Assembly (NCBI RefSeq): GCF_002727065.1
Contig: NZ_PDVP01000012.1
Location: forward strand, 62,001-126,000
Direction: 5' to 3'
Length of the DNA: 64,000 nucleotides
Source of the DNA: Zhengella mangrovi
GTDB lineage: Bacteria; Pseudomonadota; Alphaproteobacteria; Rhizobiales; Rhizobiaceae
Shown: piece after piece, positions 27,396 through 35,971 of the stretch
Position numbering within the stretch: the stretch's first letter is position 1
Layout of the letters: the number at the start of each line of letters is the position of its first letter
The notes under the pieces: generated by a model
Databases searched by the model: none
The model's input: the letters and a program-made list of their open reading frames with translations, nothing else
What the model was told of the DNA's origin: nothing
Translations under genes and position numbers: made by a program

Positions 27396-29675
27396 GTGCT
27401 TGATCGCATGGCGCAGCAACAGGATGGCATGACGCCGGGCGAGGGGCGCAGGCTGCTCGCCCTGCCGGGCGTTTTCACGGTCATTGCCGCGCTCCTCGTG
27501 GCGGTCGTTTCCTTTGTCATCCTGATGGGTCTCACGCCCATCAAGCCCGACGAGGCGACGACGCTCGTTCTCATCGCGGTCAACGCGGCACTGGTGCTCC
27601 TGCTGATCATCCTGATCGCGCGCGAGGCCATTCGCATCATCCAGTCGCGCCGGATCGGCAAGGCGGCCTCGCGCCTCCACGTCCGCATCGTGGCCCTGTT
27701 CTCCGTCGTTGCGGCCATCCCCGCGATCCTCGTCGCCATCGTCGCCTCCATCACACTCGACATCGGCCTCGACCGCTGGTTCGAGATCCGCACCCGCGCG
27801 ATCATCAATTCCTCGCTGTCCATCGCCGAGGCCTATATCCGCGAAAACGCCGGCAGCCTGCAGGGCACGACCCTCTCCATGGCCGGCGACCTCGACCAGA
27901 ACCGCCTTCTGTTTGACCTCGACAAGGGTGGTTTCCTCAAGTTCCTGACCGAGCAGGCCAATGGCCGGGCGCTGGCCCATGCCGCGCTGATCAACGAGCA
28001 GGGCGCCTTCGTGATGAGCGCCCAGACCGGCGCCGACTTCCCGATGCCGGAAGCCTTCCCGGAGGTTATCGAGCAGGCCAAGGACGGCCGCCCCGTGCTG
28101 ATCCCGCCGAGGTTCCGCAACCTCGTCGGCTGCGTCATCAAGCTGCGTGACCTAGACGACGGCAAGCTGTTTCTCTACACGGTCCGCCTGGTCGACCCGG
28201 AGGTCATCAAGGCCCGCCAGATCGTGGCGGCGAACGTCGCCGAATACCAGGGGCTGGCCAACAACCGCACGTCCACGCAGATTGCGTTCGCGCTGCTCTA
28301 CCTCGGCGTGACGCTGGTCGTCGTCCTGTCGGCGATCTGGACCGGCATCGCGGTGGCCGACCGGCTGGTCCGCCCGATCCGCCAGCTCATCGGCGCGGCC
28401 GACGAGGTCTCGACCGGCAATCTCGACGTGCGCGTGCCCGTGCGCATCACCGATGGCGACGTGGCTTCGCTCGGCGACACGTTCAACAAGATGCTCGCCC
28501 AGCTGAAAAGCCAGCGCAACGAACTCCTCTCCGCCAAGGACCAGATCGACGACCGCCGGCGCTTCTCCGAGGCAGTCCTCTCCGGCGTTACCGCAGGCGT
28601 CATCGGCGTGCAGTTCGATGGCTCCATTTCGCTGGTCAACCGCTCCGGCGAACAGATGCTCGGCGTGCTGTCGGCCGATGTCGAAGGCAAGAACCTGTCG
28701 GAAATCCTGCCGCATATCGGCCAGGTCTTCGAGATCGCACGCAATTCCGGCCGACCGGTCTGGCGCGAACAGACCGCCTTCTACCGCAACGGCGTGGAGC
28801 GCACGTTCAACGTCCAGATCACGGTCGAGGACTCCGACGAGGAGGACAATGCCTATGTCGTCACCGTCGACGACATCACGGACCTGGTCACGGCGCAGCG
28901 CACCTCCGCCTGGGCTGACGTCGCGCGCCGCATCGCCCACGAGATCAAGAATCCGCTGACGCCGATCCAGCTCTCCGCCGAGCGGATCAGGCGCCGCTAC
29001 GGCAAGGTCATCACCGAGGATCGCGAGGTCTTCGACCAGTGTACCGACACCATCATCCGCCAGGTCGGCGACATCGGCCGCATGGTGGACGAGTTTTCGG
29101 CCTTTGCCCGCATGCCGAAGCCGTCCATGGAAGAGACCGACCTGCGCGAGGCCCTCAGGGAGGCCTCCTTCCTGGTCGAGGTGTCGCGCAGCGAGATCAC
29201 CGTCGAGCGCAATTTCATGGAGACCCCTTTGCCGGGCCGCTTCGACAACCGGCTGATGGCCCAAGCCGTCGGTAATCTCGTCAAGAATGCCGCCGAATCG
29301 ATCGATGGCGCCATGCTGGACACGCCGGGCCTGAAAGGCGTCATCCGCGTAGATGCACGCCTTGAAAACGGCCGCATCGTCATCGATGTCATCGACAATG
29401 GCCGCGGCCTTCCGCGGGAGAATCGCCAGCGGCTGCTCGAGCCCTACATGACGACGCGTGAAAAGGGCACGGGTCTGGGCCTGGCGATCGTTCGCAAGAT
29501 CATCGAGGACCACGGCGGAACCTTGAGCCTTCACGATGCACCGGCCTCGTTCCATGATGGCCGTGGCGCGATGATCCAGATCATTCTGCCTGCAGGGGAT
29601 GCGCCGCGCGCGCCGTCCGCCGGCGGGTCAGGGGAAAAACAGGAAAAAGACCGGAAGGTGGACCATGGCGTCTGA
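27396..29675 (+). CDS. ntrY: Membrane sensor kinase NtrY
   Basis: The 759-residue kinase has three or more N-terminal membrane helices (about 25-48, 58-80, 98-120), a large extracytoplasmic sensor loop, another helix near 305-325, then HAMP (about 330-385), PAS (about 395-500), HisKA with His in [19 protein letters not shown], and HATPase_c (N-box [19 protein letters not shown]). It pairs with NtrX; alphaproteobacterial NtrY-NtrX respond to nitrogen and, in some species, to redox and oxygen. I accept the GTG at 27396, which has GGTGGACGG a few bases upstream; an ATG four codons later is an alternative. Confidence 0.94.
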   Translation: MLDRMAQQQDGMTPGEGRRLLALPGVFTVIAALLVAVVSFVILMGLTPIKPDEATTLVLIAVNAALVLLLIILIAREAIRIIQSRRIGKAASRLHVRIVALFSVVAAIPAILVAIVASITLDIGLDRWFEIRTRAIINSSLSIAEAYIRENAGSLQGTTLSMAGDLDQNRLLFDLDKGGFLKFLTEQANGRALAHAALINEQGAFVMSAQTGADFPMPEAFPEVIEQAKDGRPVLIPPRFRNLVGCVIKLRDLDDGKLFLYTVRLVDPEVIKARQIVAANVAEYQGLANNRTSTQIAFALLYLGVTLVVVLSAIWTGIAVADRLVRPIRQLIGAADEVSTGNLDVRVPVRITDGDVASLGDTFNKMLAQLKSQRNELLSAKDQIDDRRRFSEAVLSGVTAGVIGVQFDGSISLVNRSGEQMLGVLSADVEGKNLSEILPHIGQVFEIARNSGRPVWREQTAFYRNGVERTFNVQITVEDSDEEDNAYVVTVDDITDLVTAQRTSAWADVARRIAHEIKNPLTPIQLSAERIRRRYGKVITEDREVFDQCTDTIIRQVGDIGRMVDEFSAFARMPKPSMEETDLREALREASFLVEVSRSEITVERNFMETPLPGRFDNRLMAQAVGNLVKNAAESIDGAMLDTPGLKGVIRVDARLENGRIVIDVIDNGRGLPRENRQRLLEPYMTTREKGTGLGLAIVRKIIEDHGGTLSLHDAPASFHDGRGAMIQIILPAGDAPRAPSAGGSGEKQEKDRKVDHGV

Positions 29676-31026
29676 CATCCTGATCGTCGACGATGAAACG
29701 GATATCCGCGAATTGGTGGCGGGGATCCTCGAGGACGAGGGCCACGAAACGCGCACTGCCCATGACAGCGACAGCGCGCTGGCGGCAATCTCGGAGCGCG
29801 TGCCGCGCCTCGTGTTTCTCGATATCTGGCTCCAGGGCTCGAGGCTCGACGGATTGGCCTTGCTCGACGAGATCAAGAAGATGCATCCCGACCTGCCGGT
29901 CGTCATGATTTCCGGCCACGGCACCATCGAGACGGCCGTTTCGGCGATCCGCCGTGGCGCCTATGATTTCATCGAGAAGCCGTTCAAGTCCGACCGGCTG
30001 ATCCTGATCGCCGAGCGCGCCCTTGAGACGTCCAAACTGAAGCGGGAAGTCTCGGAACTGCGCAAGCGCTCGACCGATTCCTTCGATCTCGTCGGCAATT
30101 CCAACGTGATGATGCAATTGCGCCAGACGATCGAGCGCGTGGCGCCGACGAACAGCCGCGTGATGATCGTCGGGCCGTCCGGCTCAGGCAAGGAAGCCGT
30201 TGCCCGCGCGATCCACGGCCAGTCCGGCCGCGTCAATGCGCCGTTCGTGACCATCAACGCGGCGGCCATTACGCCGGAGCGCATGGAAATCGAGCTGTTC
30301 GGAACCGAATCGAACGGCGCCGAGCGCAAGGTTGGCGCCCTCGAGGAAGCCCATCGCGGCATCCTCTACATCGATGAAGTCGCGGACATGCCGCGCGAGA
30401 CGCAGAACAAGATCATGCGTGTGCTCATCGACCAGCAGTTCGAACGCGTCGGCGGCACCCGCCGCGTCAGGGTCGACGTGCGGATCATTTCCTCGACCGC
30501 GCGTAACCTGGAGGCCATGATCGCCGAAGGCCTGTTCAGGGAGGACCTCTACCACCGGCTCGCCGTCGTCCCGGTCAACGTGCCGCCGCTGGCCGACCGG
30601 CGCGAGGACATTCCCTACCTGGTGGACTACTTCGTGACCCAGATTGCCCGCCAGTCCGGCATCAAGCCGCGCCGCATCGGCGACGACGCCATGGCCGTGC
30701 TCCAGGCGCACAACTGGCCGGGCAACGTCCGCCAGTTGCGCAACAATGTCGAGCGGCTGATGATCCTGGCCCGCGGCGACAATCCGGAGGCGCCGATCAC
30801 GGCCGACCTTCTGCCCGCCGAGATCGGCGAGATGATGCCGCGGACCCCGAGCCAGACCGACCAGCACATCATGGCGCTGCCGCTGCGCGAGGCCAGGGAG
30901 ATGTTCGAACGCGATTATCTCGTTGCACAAATCAATCGATTCGGCGGCAACATCTCGCGCACCGCCGAATTCATTGGTATGGAGAGGTCCGCGCTTCACC
31001 GCAAGTTGAAGTCGCTGGGCGTTTGA
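29665..31026 (+). CDS. ntrX: Response regulator NtrX
   Basis: The 453-residue protein has a receiver with Asp53 (VFLDIWLQGS), an AAA+ domain with Walker A GPSGSGKEAVARAIH and Walker B ILYIDEVADMP, and a Fis-type HTH (GGNISRTAEFIGMERSALHRK). The position of the sigma-54 contact loop reads GTESNGAERKVGAL instead of GAFTGA, so it probably does not drive sigma-54 promoters, as known for alphaproteobacterial NtrX. The ATG at 29665 lies inside the last codons of ntrY (11-base overlap) and has GGAAGG upstream; a longer in-frame extension starts within ntrY and is rejected. Confidence 0.95.
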   Translation: MASDILIVDDETDIRELVAGILEDEGHETRTAHDSDSALAAISERVPRLVFLDIWLQGSRLDGLALLDEIKKMHPDLPVVMISGHGTIETAVSAIRRGAYDFIEKPFKSDRLILIAERALETSKLKREVSELRKRSTDSFDLVGNSNVMMQLRQTIERVAPTNSRVMIVGPSGSGKEAVARAIHGQSGRVNAPFVTINAAAITPERMEIELFGTESNGAERKVGALEEAHRGILYIDEVADMPRETQNKIMRVLIDQQFERVGGTRRVRVDVRIISSTARNLEAMIAEGLFREDLYHRLAVVPVNVPPLADRREDIPYLVDYFVTQIARQSGIKPRRIGDDAMAVLQAHNWPGNVRQLRNNVERLMILARGDNPEAPITADLLPAEIGEMMPRTPSQTDQHIMALPLREAREMFERDYLVAQINRFGGNISRTAEFIGMERSALHRKLKSLGV

Positions 31027-31045
31027 CAAGGGGCGGAGGCCATTC

Positions 31046-32422
31046 ATGCGTGTGATCATCTGCGGAGCCGGCCGCGTGGGCTATGGCATCGCTGAACGGC
31101 TGGCCGCCGAGGAAAACGACGTCACCGTCATCGACACCTCGCCCGAACTGATCCGCGCGGTCCGCGACACGCTCGACGTGCGCGGCTTCATCGGCCATGG
31201 CTCGCACCCGGAAGTGCTGGAAGCCGCCGGCGCCGAGCAGGCCGACATGATCGTCGCGGTGACCCTGCATGACGAGGTGAACATGGTGGCCTGCCAGGTG
31301 GCGCACTCCCTGTTCAACGTGCCGACCAAGATCGCCCGCATCCGCTCGCAGTCCTACCTGCAGAAGCACTACCTCGACCTGTTTTCGCGCGATCACATGC
31401 CCATCGACGTGATCATCTCGCCGGAGGTGGAAGTCGGCGAGATGGTGCTCCGGCGCATCGCGCTGCCGGGCGCCACGGACATCGTGCGCTTTTCCGAGGG
31501 CAACGTGGTCATGGTGGCCATCGAGTGCATGGAGGAATGCCCGGTCATCAACACGCCGCTGGCGCAGCTCACCGAGCTGTTCCCCGACCTGCCGTCCACC
31601 GTGGTCGGTGTCTCCCGCGACGGCAGGGTGTTCATTCCCCATTCGGCAGACCAGCTGGCGGCCGGCGACCTGGCCTATGTCGTCACGGAGAAAGGGCAGG
31701 TGAAGCGCACGCTCGGCCTGTTCGGTCACGAGGAGCCCGAAGCCAAGCGCATCGTCATCGTCGGCGGCGGCAACATCGGCCTTTTCGTGGCCCGGACGCT
31801 GGAAAAACGCCAGGCCCATGCCAAGGTCAAGATCATCGAGAACAACCGTGAGCGGGCCATCGAGATCGCGGACCAGCTGAACCGCACCGTCGTGCTGCAT
31901 GGCGACGCGCTCGAGCAGCGCCTGCTGATGGAAGCCGACATTTCCGACGCCGATCTCATGGTCGGCCTGACCAATGACGACCAGGTCAACATCCTGGCAT
32001 CGGCCATGGCAAAGCGGCTCGGTTGCAAGTCGAACCTCGTCCTCATCAACAACCCGGGTTTCCACGAGTTCGCCCGCACGCTCGGCATCGATGCCTACGT
32101 CAACCCGCGCAACATCACCATCTCGCGCGTGCTCCAGCACGTCCGCCGCGGCCGCATCCGCGCGGTCCACACCATCCAGCGCGGCGCTGCCGAGATCATC
32201 GAGGCCGAAGCGCTGGAGACCTCCTCGCTGGTCGGCGCGGAACTGAGGGACCTGGACCTGCCGGACGGAATGCGAATCGGCGCCATCTGGCGCGACGGCA
32301 AGATGCTCAAGCCGGGTGGCCATGTCCGGATCCGGCCCGGCGACCGCGTGGTGATCTTCGCGCTGCAGCGGGCCGTCAAGCAGGTCGAGCAGATGTTCCG
32401 CGTCAGCCTCGAGTTCTTCTGA
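31046..32422 (+). CDS. trkA: Potassium uptake regulator TrkA
   Basis: The 458-residue peripheral membrane protein has two RCK repeats, each a Rossmann NAD-binding unit followed by a TrkA-C domain. The dinucleotide loops are ICGAGRVGYGIAERL at the N-terminus and IVGGGNIGLFVARTL near residue 234. It gates the TrkH/G potassium channel subunit according to nucleotide state; no trkH is in the window. Its position directly after ntrX (19-base gap, GGAGG ribosome site) is conserved in alphaproteobacteria. Confidence 0.95.
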   Translation: MRVIICGAGRVGYGIAERLAAEENDVTVIDTSPELIRAVRDTLDVRGFIGHGSHPEVLEAAGAEQADMIVAVTLHDEVNMVACQVAHSLFNVPTKIARIRSQSYLQKHYLDLFSRDHMPIDVIISPEVEVGEMVLRRIALPGATDIVRFSEGNVVMVAIECMEECPVINTPLAQLTELFPDLPSTVVGVSRDGRVFIPHSADQLAAGDLAYVVTEKGQVKRTLGLFGHEEPEAKRIVIVGGGNIGLFVARTLEKRQAHAKVKIIENNRERAIEIADQLNRTVVLHGDALEQRLLMEADISDADLMVGLTNDDQVNILASAMAKRLGCKSNLVLINNPGFHEFARTLGIDAYVNPRNITISRVLQHVRRGRIRAVHTIQRGAAEIIEAEALETSSLVGAELRDLDLPDGMRIGAIWRDGKMLKPGGHVRIRPGDRVVIFALQRAVKQVEQMFRVSLEFF

Positions 32423-32462
32423 TCGACGCTGCATCCAATTTTCGAGTCGGAGTACGCCACTC

Positions 32463-33326
32463 ATGCCCCGCATTGCCTACGTCAACGGCCGCTATGTTCC
32501 GCACCGCGAAGCGGTGGTCCATGTCGAGGATCGCGGCTACCAGTTCGCCGACGGCGTCTATGAAGTCTGCGAGGTCGCACGCAGCTTCATCATCGACATC
32601 AGCCGGCACCTGGACCGCCTCGACCGGTCTCTGCATGAACTCGACATAGCCTGGCCCATGCGCCGGGGCGCATTGGAAGTGGTCATGCGCGAGGTGGTTC
32701 GCCGCAATGGCGTGCGAAACGGCATGGTCTACCTGCAGGTGACCCGTGGCGTGGCGCCGCGCGATCATGTCTTTCCCGTGCCGATGGTCCGTCCGTCCCT
32801 CGTCCTGACCGCGCGAAAGACCAGCCCGGCCGCCGCAATGGCGAAGGCGGAGAAGGGAATCTCGGTCATCACCGTTCCCGAGAACCGCTGGGAACGGGTC
32901 GATATCAAGACCATCGGCCTGCTTCCCAACGTGATGGCACGCCAGGCCGCCCGCGAGGCCGGTGCCGCTGAAGCCTGGTTCGTCGACGATGACGGCCTCG
33001 TGACCGAGGGCGCGGCGACCAATGCGTGGATCGTGACCCAGGACGGCATCCTGGTTACGAGGCCGGCCGAGTTCGGCATTCTCCGCGGCGTGACCCGTAC
33101 CACGGTCTTCGATGTCGCGGCATCGCTGGGTCTCGCCATCGAGGAGCGGCCGTTCAGCGTGGAAGAGGCGCAGGCCGCCCGTGAGGCATTCATCACCGCC
33201 GCCACCACGCTGGTGATGCCGGTCGTGCAGATCGACGACAGGCAGGTGGCCAACGGGATGCCCGGTTCGATAGCACTTTCCTTGCGCAAAGCCTTCTTTG
33301 ACATTGCAGAGAAGACCATGGTTTGA
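32463..33326 (+). CDS. dat: D-amino-acid aminotransferase (class IV PLP)
   Basis: This 287-residue fold-type IV aminotransferase has its PLP lysine at Lys149 in ERVDIKTIGLLPNV. The N-terminal block is YVNGRYVPHREAVVHVEDRG and the cofactor phosphate area follows at VTEGAATNAWIV. It interconverts D-amino acids and 2-oxo acids, for example D-alanine and D-glutamate for the cell wall. Branched-chain aminotransferases share the fold, but the short length and the ntr-trkA-hfq context favour Dat. It starts at 32463, 40 bases after trkA. Confidence 0.88.
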   Translation: MPRIAYVNGRYVPHREAVVHVEDRGYQFADGVYEVCEVARSFIIDISRHLDRLDRSLHELDIAWPMRRGALEVVMREVVRRNGVRNGMVYLQVTRGVAPRDHVFPVPMVRPSLVLTARKTSPAAAMAKAEKGISVITVPENRWERVDIKTIGLLPNVMARQAAREAGAAEAWFVDDDGLVTEGAATNAWIVTQDGILVTRPAEFGILRGVTRTTVFDVAASLGLAIEERPFSVEEAQAAREAFITAATTLVMPVVQIDDRQVANGMPGSIALSLRKAFFDIAEKTMV

Positions 33327-33388
33327 TAACCGCAGTATTCGGAGAGGGTCGACTGTTTCTTGTGTGTTGCTAGGTCAGCCGTCTTCCC

Positions 33389-33417
33389 TTGACGAGATGA
33401 TACCGGTCGCCGGTAAT
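33389..33417 (+). promoter_or_regulatory. Candidate hfq promoter
   Basis: TTGACG (33389-33394), a 17-bp spacer and GGTAAT (33412-33417) lie 47 bases before the hfq start. The spacer overlaps a perfect inverted repeat TACCGG-TCG-CCGGTA (33401-33415). The dat-hfq gap of 137 bases is the largest between ntrY and hflX, so an internal promoter is likely. Confidence 0.4.
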
Positions 33418-33463
33418 GATGCCCCCGGATGGTCCAACAAGAATGATACGGTGAAAGAAGAAT

Positions 33464-33706
33464 ATGGCTGAACGCTCACAGAACCTCCAAGACCTCTTTC
33501 TCAACACCGTCCGCAAGAACAAGAACCCGCTGACAATCTTCTTGATCAACGGGGTGAAATTGACCGGGGTCGTGACTTCCTTTGACAATTTCTGCGTCTT
33601 GTTGCGCCGGGACGGGCACTCCCAGCTTGTTTACAAGCACGCCATTTCGACCATCATGCCGAGCCAGCCCGTGCAGATGTTCGAAAGCGAAGAGAGTGGC
33701 TCCTGA
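33464..33706 (+). CDS. hfq: RNA chaperone Hfq
   Basis: The 80-residue Sm-like protein forms hexameric rings and pairs small RNAs with mRNAs. The Sm1 motif region is [20 protein letters not shown] and the Sm2 motif is in [11 protein letters not shown], with the Tyr-Lys-His of the proximal RNA-binding pore. The C-terminal tail is very short (ESEESGS), as in other alphaproteobacteria. The stop is followed immediately by the hflX start, so the two are translationally coupled. Confidence 0.98.
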   Translation: MAERSQNLQDLFLNTVRKNKNPLTIFLINGVKLTGVVTSFDNFCVLLRRDGHSQLVYKHAISTIMPSQPVQMFESEESGS

Positions 33707-35104
33707 TTGATCCAGTCCCTGTCAGACGGACTGTCCGGCGGGCCTGACGACGGTGTGCGCCTTGGCGTGCGCGCGCTTGTCATCGTGCCGGTTCTGACGC
33801 GCCAGCAGGACAGGCGCGAGGCGGACGGAACAACGCGGCCGCGTCTGCGCCGGACACCGGAAGCCCGACTCGAGGAAGCCTGCGGTCTGGCCGGTGCCAT
33901 CGACCTGGAAATCGTCCATGCCGAAATCGTCACCGTGGCACAGCCGCGTCCGGCGACGCTGCTAGGAACGGGCCGGATCGAAGGCTTCGCCGGTCTCGTC
34001 AAGGACAACGGCGTGGAACTGGTCGTCGTCGACCATCCGCTGACGCCCGTGCAGCAGCGCAACCTGGAACGGGAACTGGGTGCCAAGGTCCTCGACCGGA
34101 CGGGACTGATCCTTGAAATCTTCGGACGTCGCGCCCGCACCAAGGAAGGCGTGCTGCAGGTCGAACTGGCCCACCTGGAATACCAGCGCGGCCGGCTGGT
34201 GCGCAGCTGGACCCACCTGGAACGTCAGCGCGGCGGCGCGGGTTTCCTCGGCGGTCCGGGTGAAACCCAGATCGAGGCCGACCGGCGTATCCTGCAGGAG
34301 AAGATCACCAAGCTGAAGCGCGAACTGGAGACGGTGCGCCGCACGCGTGACCTGCACCGCGCCAAGCGCAAGAAGGTTCCCTATCCGGTCGTGGCGATCG
34401 TCGGCTATACCAATGCCGGCAAGTCGACCCTGTTCAATCGCATGACCGGGGCGGATGTCATGGCAGAGGACATGCTCTTCGCCACCCTCGATCCGACGTT
34501 GCGCCGGGTCAGGCTTCCCCACGGCGCCATCATCATCCTGTCCGATACGGTCGGGTTCATCTCCGACCTGCCGACTCACCTCGTGGCCGCCTTCCGCGCC
34601 ACGCTGGAAGAGGTCTTGGAAGCCGATCTCGTTGTGCACCTGCGCGACATTTCCGACCCCGACACGGCGGCCCAGGCCGAGGACGTCGAGGAAATCCTGC
34701 GCAGCCTCGGCCTCGACCCTGGCGACCGCCGACGCGTCCTGGAAGTCTGGAACAAGATCGACAACCTCGATGCGGCCGCCCGCATCCACCTCCAGGAGGA
34801 TGCACAGTCGCGCGATGCCATCGAGCGCCCCGTTCCCGTATCCGCGATCACGGGCGAGGGCGTGGACGGTCTCATGGCTGCCATCGAGACGAGGATATCG
34901 GGCAAGCTGCGTTCCTTGTCGGTAACCCTGCGGCCGGACCAGATGCCCTTGGTCGACTGGGTTTACCGCCACGCCACCGTCCTGGCCCGCAAGGATCTGG
35001 ATGACGGCGGCGTCAGCCTCGAACTCAGCGTGCCGCAGGCGGCCGCAGACGAACTGCTTGACCGTATCCACGGGCGCCGCATGCGCGAGCCCTGGGAGGA
35101 CTGA
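33707..35104 (+). CDS. hflX: Ribosome-associated GTPase HflX
   Basis: The 465-residue GTPase has an N-terminal HflX domain (about 40-180; LLGTGRIEGFAGLV and FGRRARTKEGVLQVELAHL) and the linker helix with GGPGETQIEADRR. The G domain has G1 VGYTNAGKSTLFN, G3 SDTVGFISDLP and G4 VWNKIDN. It splits and rescues stalled or heat-damaged 70S ribosomes. The start is taken as the TTG at 33707, abutting the hfq stop; a GTG at 33755 is possible. The hfq-hflX pair is widely conserved. Confidence 0.94.
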   Translation: MIQSLSDGLSGGPDDGVRLGVRALVIVPVLTRQQDRREADGTTRPRLRRTPEARLEEACGLAGAIDLEIVHAEIVTVAQPRPATLLGTGRIEGFAGLVKDNGVELVVVDHPLTPVQQRNLERELGAKVLDRTGLILEIFGRRARTKEGVLQVELAHLEYQRGRLVRSWTHLERQRGGAGFLGGPGETQIEADRRILQEKITKLKRELETVRRTRDLHRAKRKKVPYPVVAIVGYTNAGKSTLFNRMTGADVMAEDMLFATLDPTLRRVRLPHGAIIILSDTVGFISDLPTHLVAAFRATLEEVLEADLVVHLRDISDPDTAAQAEDVEEILRSLGLDPGDRRRVLEVWNKIDNLDAAARIHLQEDAQSRDAIERPVPVSAITGEGVDGLMAAIETRISGKLRSLSVTLRPDQMPLVDWVYRHATVLARKDLDDGGVSLELSVPQAAADELLDRIHGRRMREPWED

Positions 35105-35128
35105 ACCGCGACCACTGGCGCCGGTGAC

Positions 35129-35971
35129 TCAATCGGTGGCCTTGGCCTCCTGCCAGAGACGCTCCATCTCTTCGAGATCCGCCTCCAGGAGCGAACGGCC
35201 TGCAGTTTCCAGGCTTTCCTCGACCTTGTGAAAGCGGTTCGTGAACTTGTCGTTGGTTCCGCGCAAGGCGTCTTCGCTGTCGAGGCCGAGATGCCGGCCG
35301 AGGTTGACCAGCGCGAACAGCACGTCGCCGAACTCCTCTCGCGCATGGGCGGTGTCGCCACTGGCAAGCGCGTCCCTCAATTCGCCGATCTCCTCCTCGA
35401 TCTTGGCGAGAACCGGCGCGGCATCCTTCCAGTCGAAACCCACCTGGGCGGCCCGCTGCTGCAGCTTGAGCGCCCGTGTCAGTGCCGGCAGTGCGGTCGG
35501 AACGCTGTCGAGGTATCCCTTGCCGCCCGGCTCCGGATCGAGGCCTTTTGCCAGCCGTTCGGCACGCTTTTCGGCGCGCTCCCCTGCCTTGATCTCCTCC
35601 CATGTCTGTTTGACCGCAGCGGCATCCTCGGCATCGCCCTGTCCGAAAACATGCGGATGACGCCGGATCATCTTGCTGCTGATGGCCTCGACGACATCGG
35701 CAAAGGAAAACGCGCCGGCTTCCTCGGCCATGCGCGAATGGAAGACGACCTGCAGCAGCAGGTCGCCCAGTTCATCCCGCAGGTCCAGCAGGTCGCCGCG
35801 CTGGATGGCGTCGGCGACCTCGTAGGCCTCCTCGATGGTATAGGGCGCGATGGAAGCGAAATCCTGCTCCAGGTCCCACGGGCAGCCCGTCACCGGCGTA
35901 CGCAGCGCGGCCATGATTTCGATGAGGCCGTCAATCCGGCGCGACGGTCCGGGCGTCAGCGGATTGCTCAT
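35129..35971 (-). CDS. mazG: Nucleoside triphosphate pyrophosphohydrolase MazG
   Basis: The 280-residue protein has two MazG repeats, as in E. coli MazG. The N-terminal repeat has TIEEAYEVADAIQRG and LRDELGDLLLQVVFHS, and the C-terminal one has KIEEEIGELRDALASG and EEFGDVLFALVNLGR; the Glu-rich motifs bind Mg. It hydrolyses (d)NTPs to monophosphates and clears aberrant nucleotides. The ATG at 35971 overlaps the stop of the solute-binding protein gene (ATGA). It is convergent with hflX, 24 bases apart. Confidence 0.94.
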   Translation of the reverse strand: MSNPLTPGPSRRIDGLIEIMAALRTPVTGCPWDLEQDFASIAPYTIEEAYEVADAIQRGDLLDLRDELGDLLLQVVFHSRMAEEAGAFSFADVVEAISSKMIRRHPHVFGQGDAEDAAAVKQTWEEIKAGERAEKRAERLAKGLDPEPGGKGYLDSVPTALPALTRALKLQQRAAQVGFDWKDAAPVLAKIEEEIGELRDALASGDTAHAREEFGDVLFALVNLGRHLGLDSEDALRGTNDKFTNRFHKVEESLETAGRSLLEADLEEMERLWQEAKATD

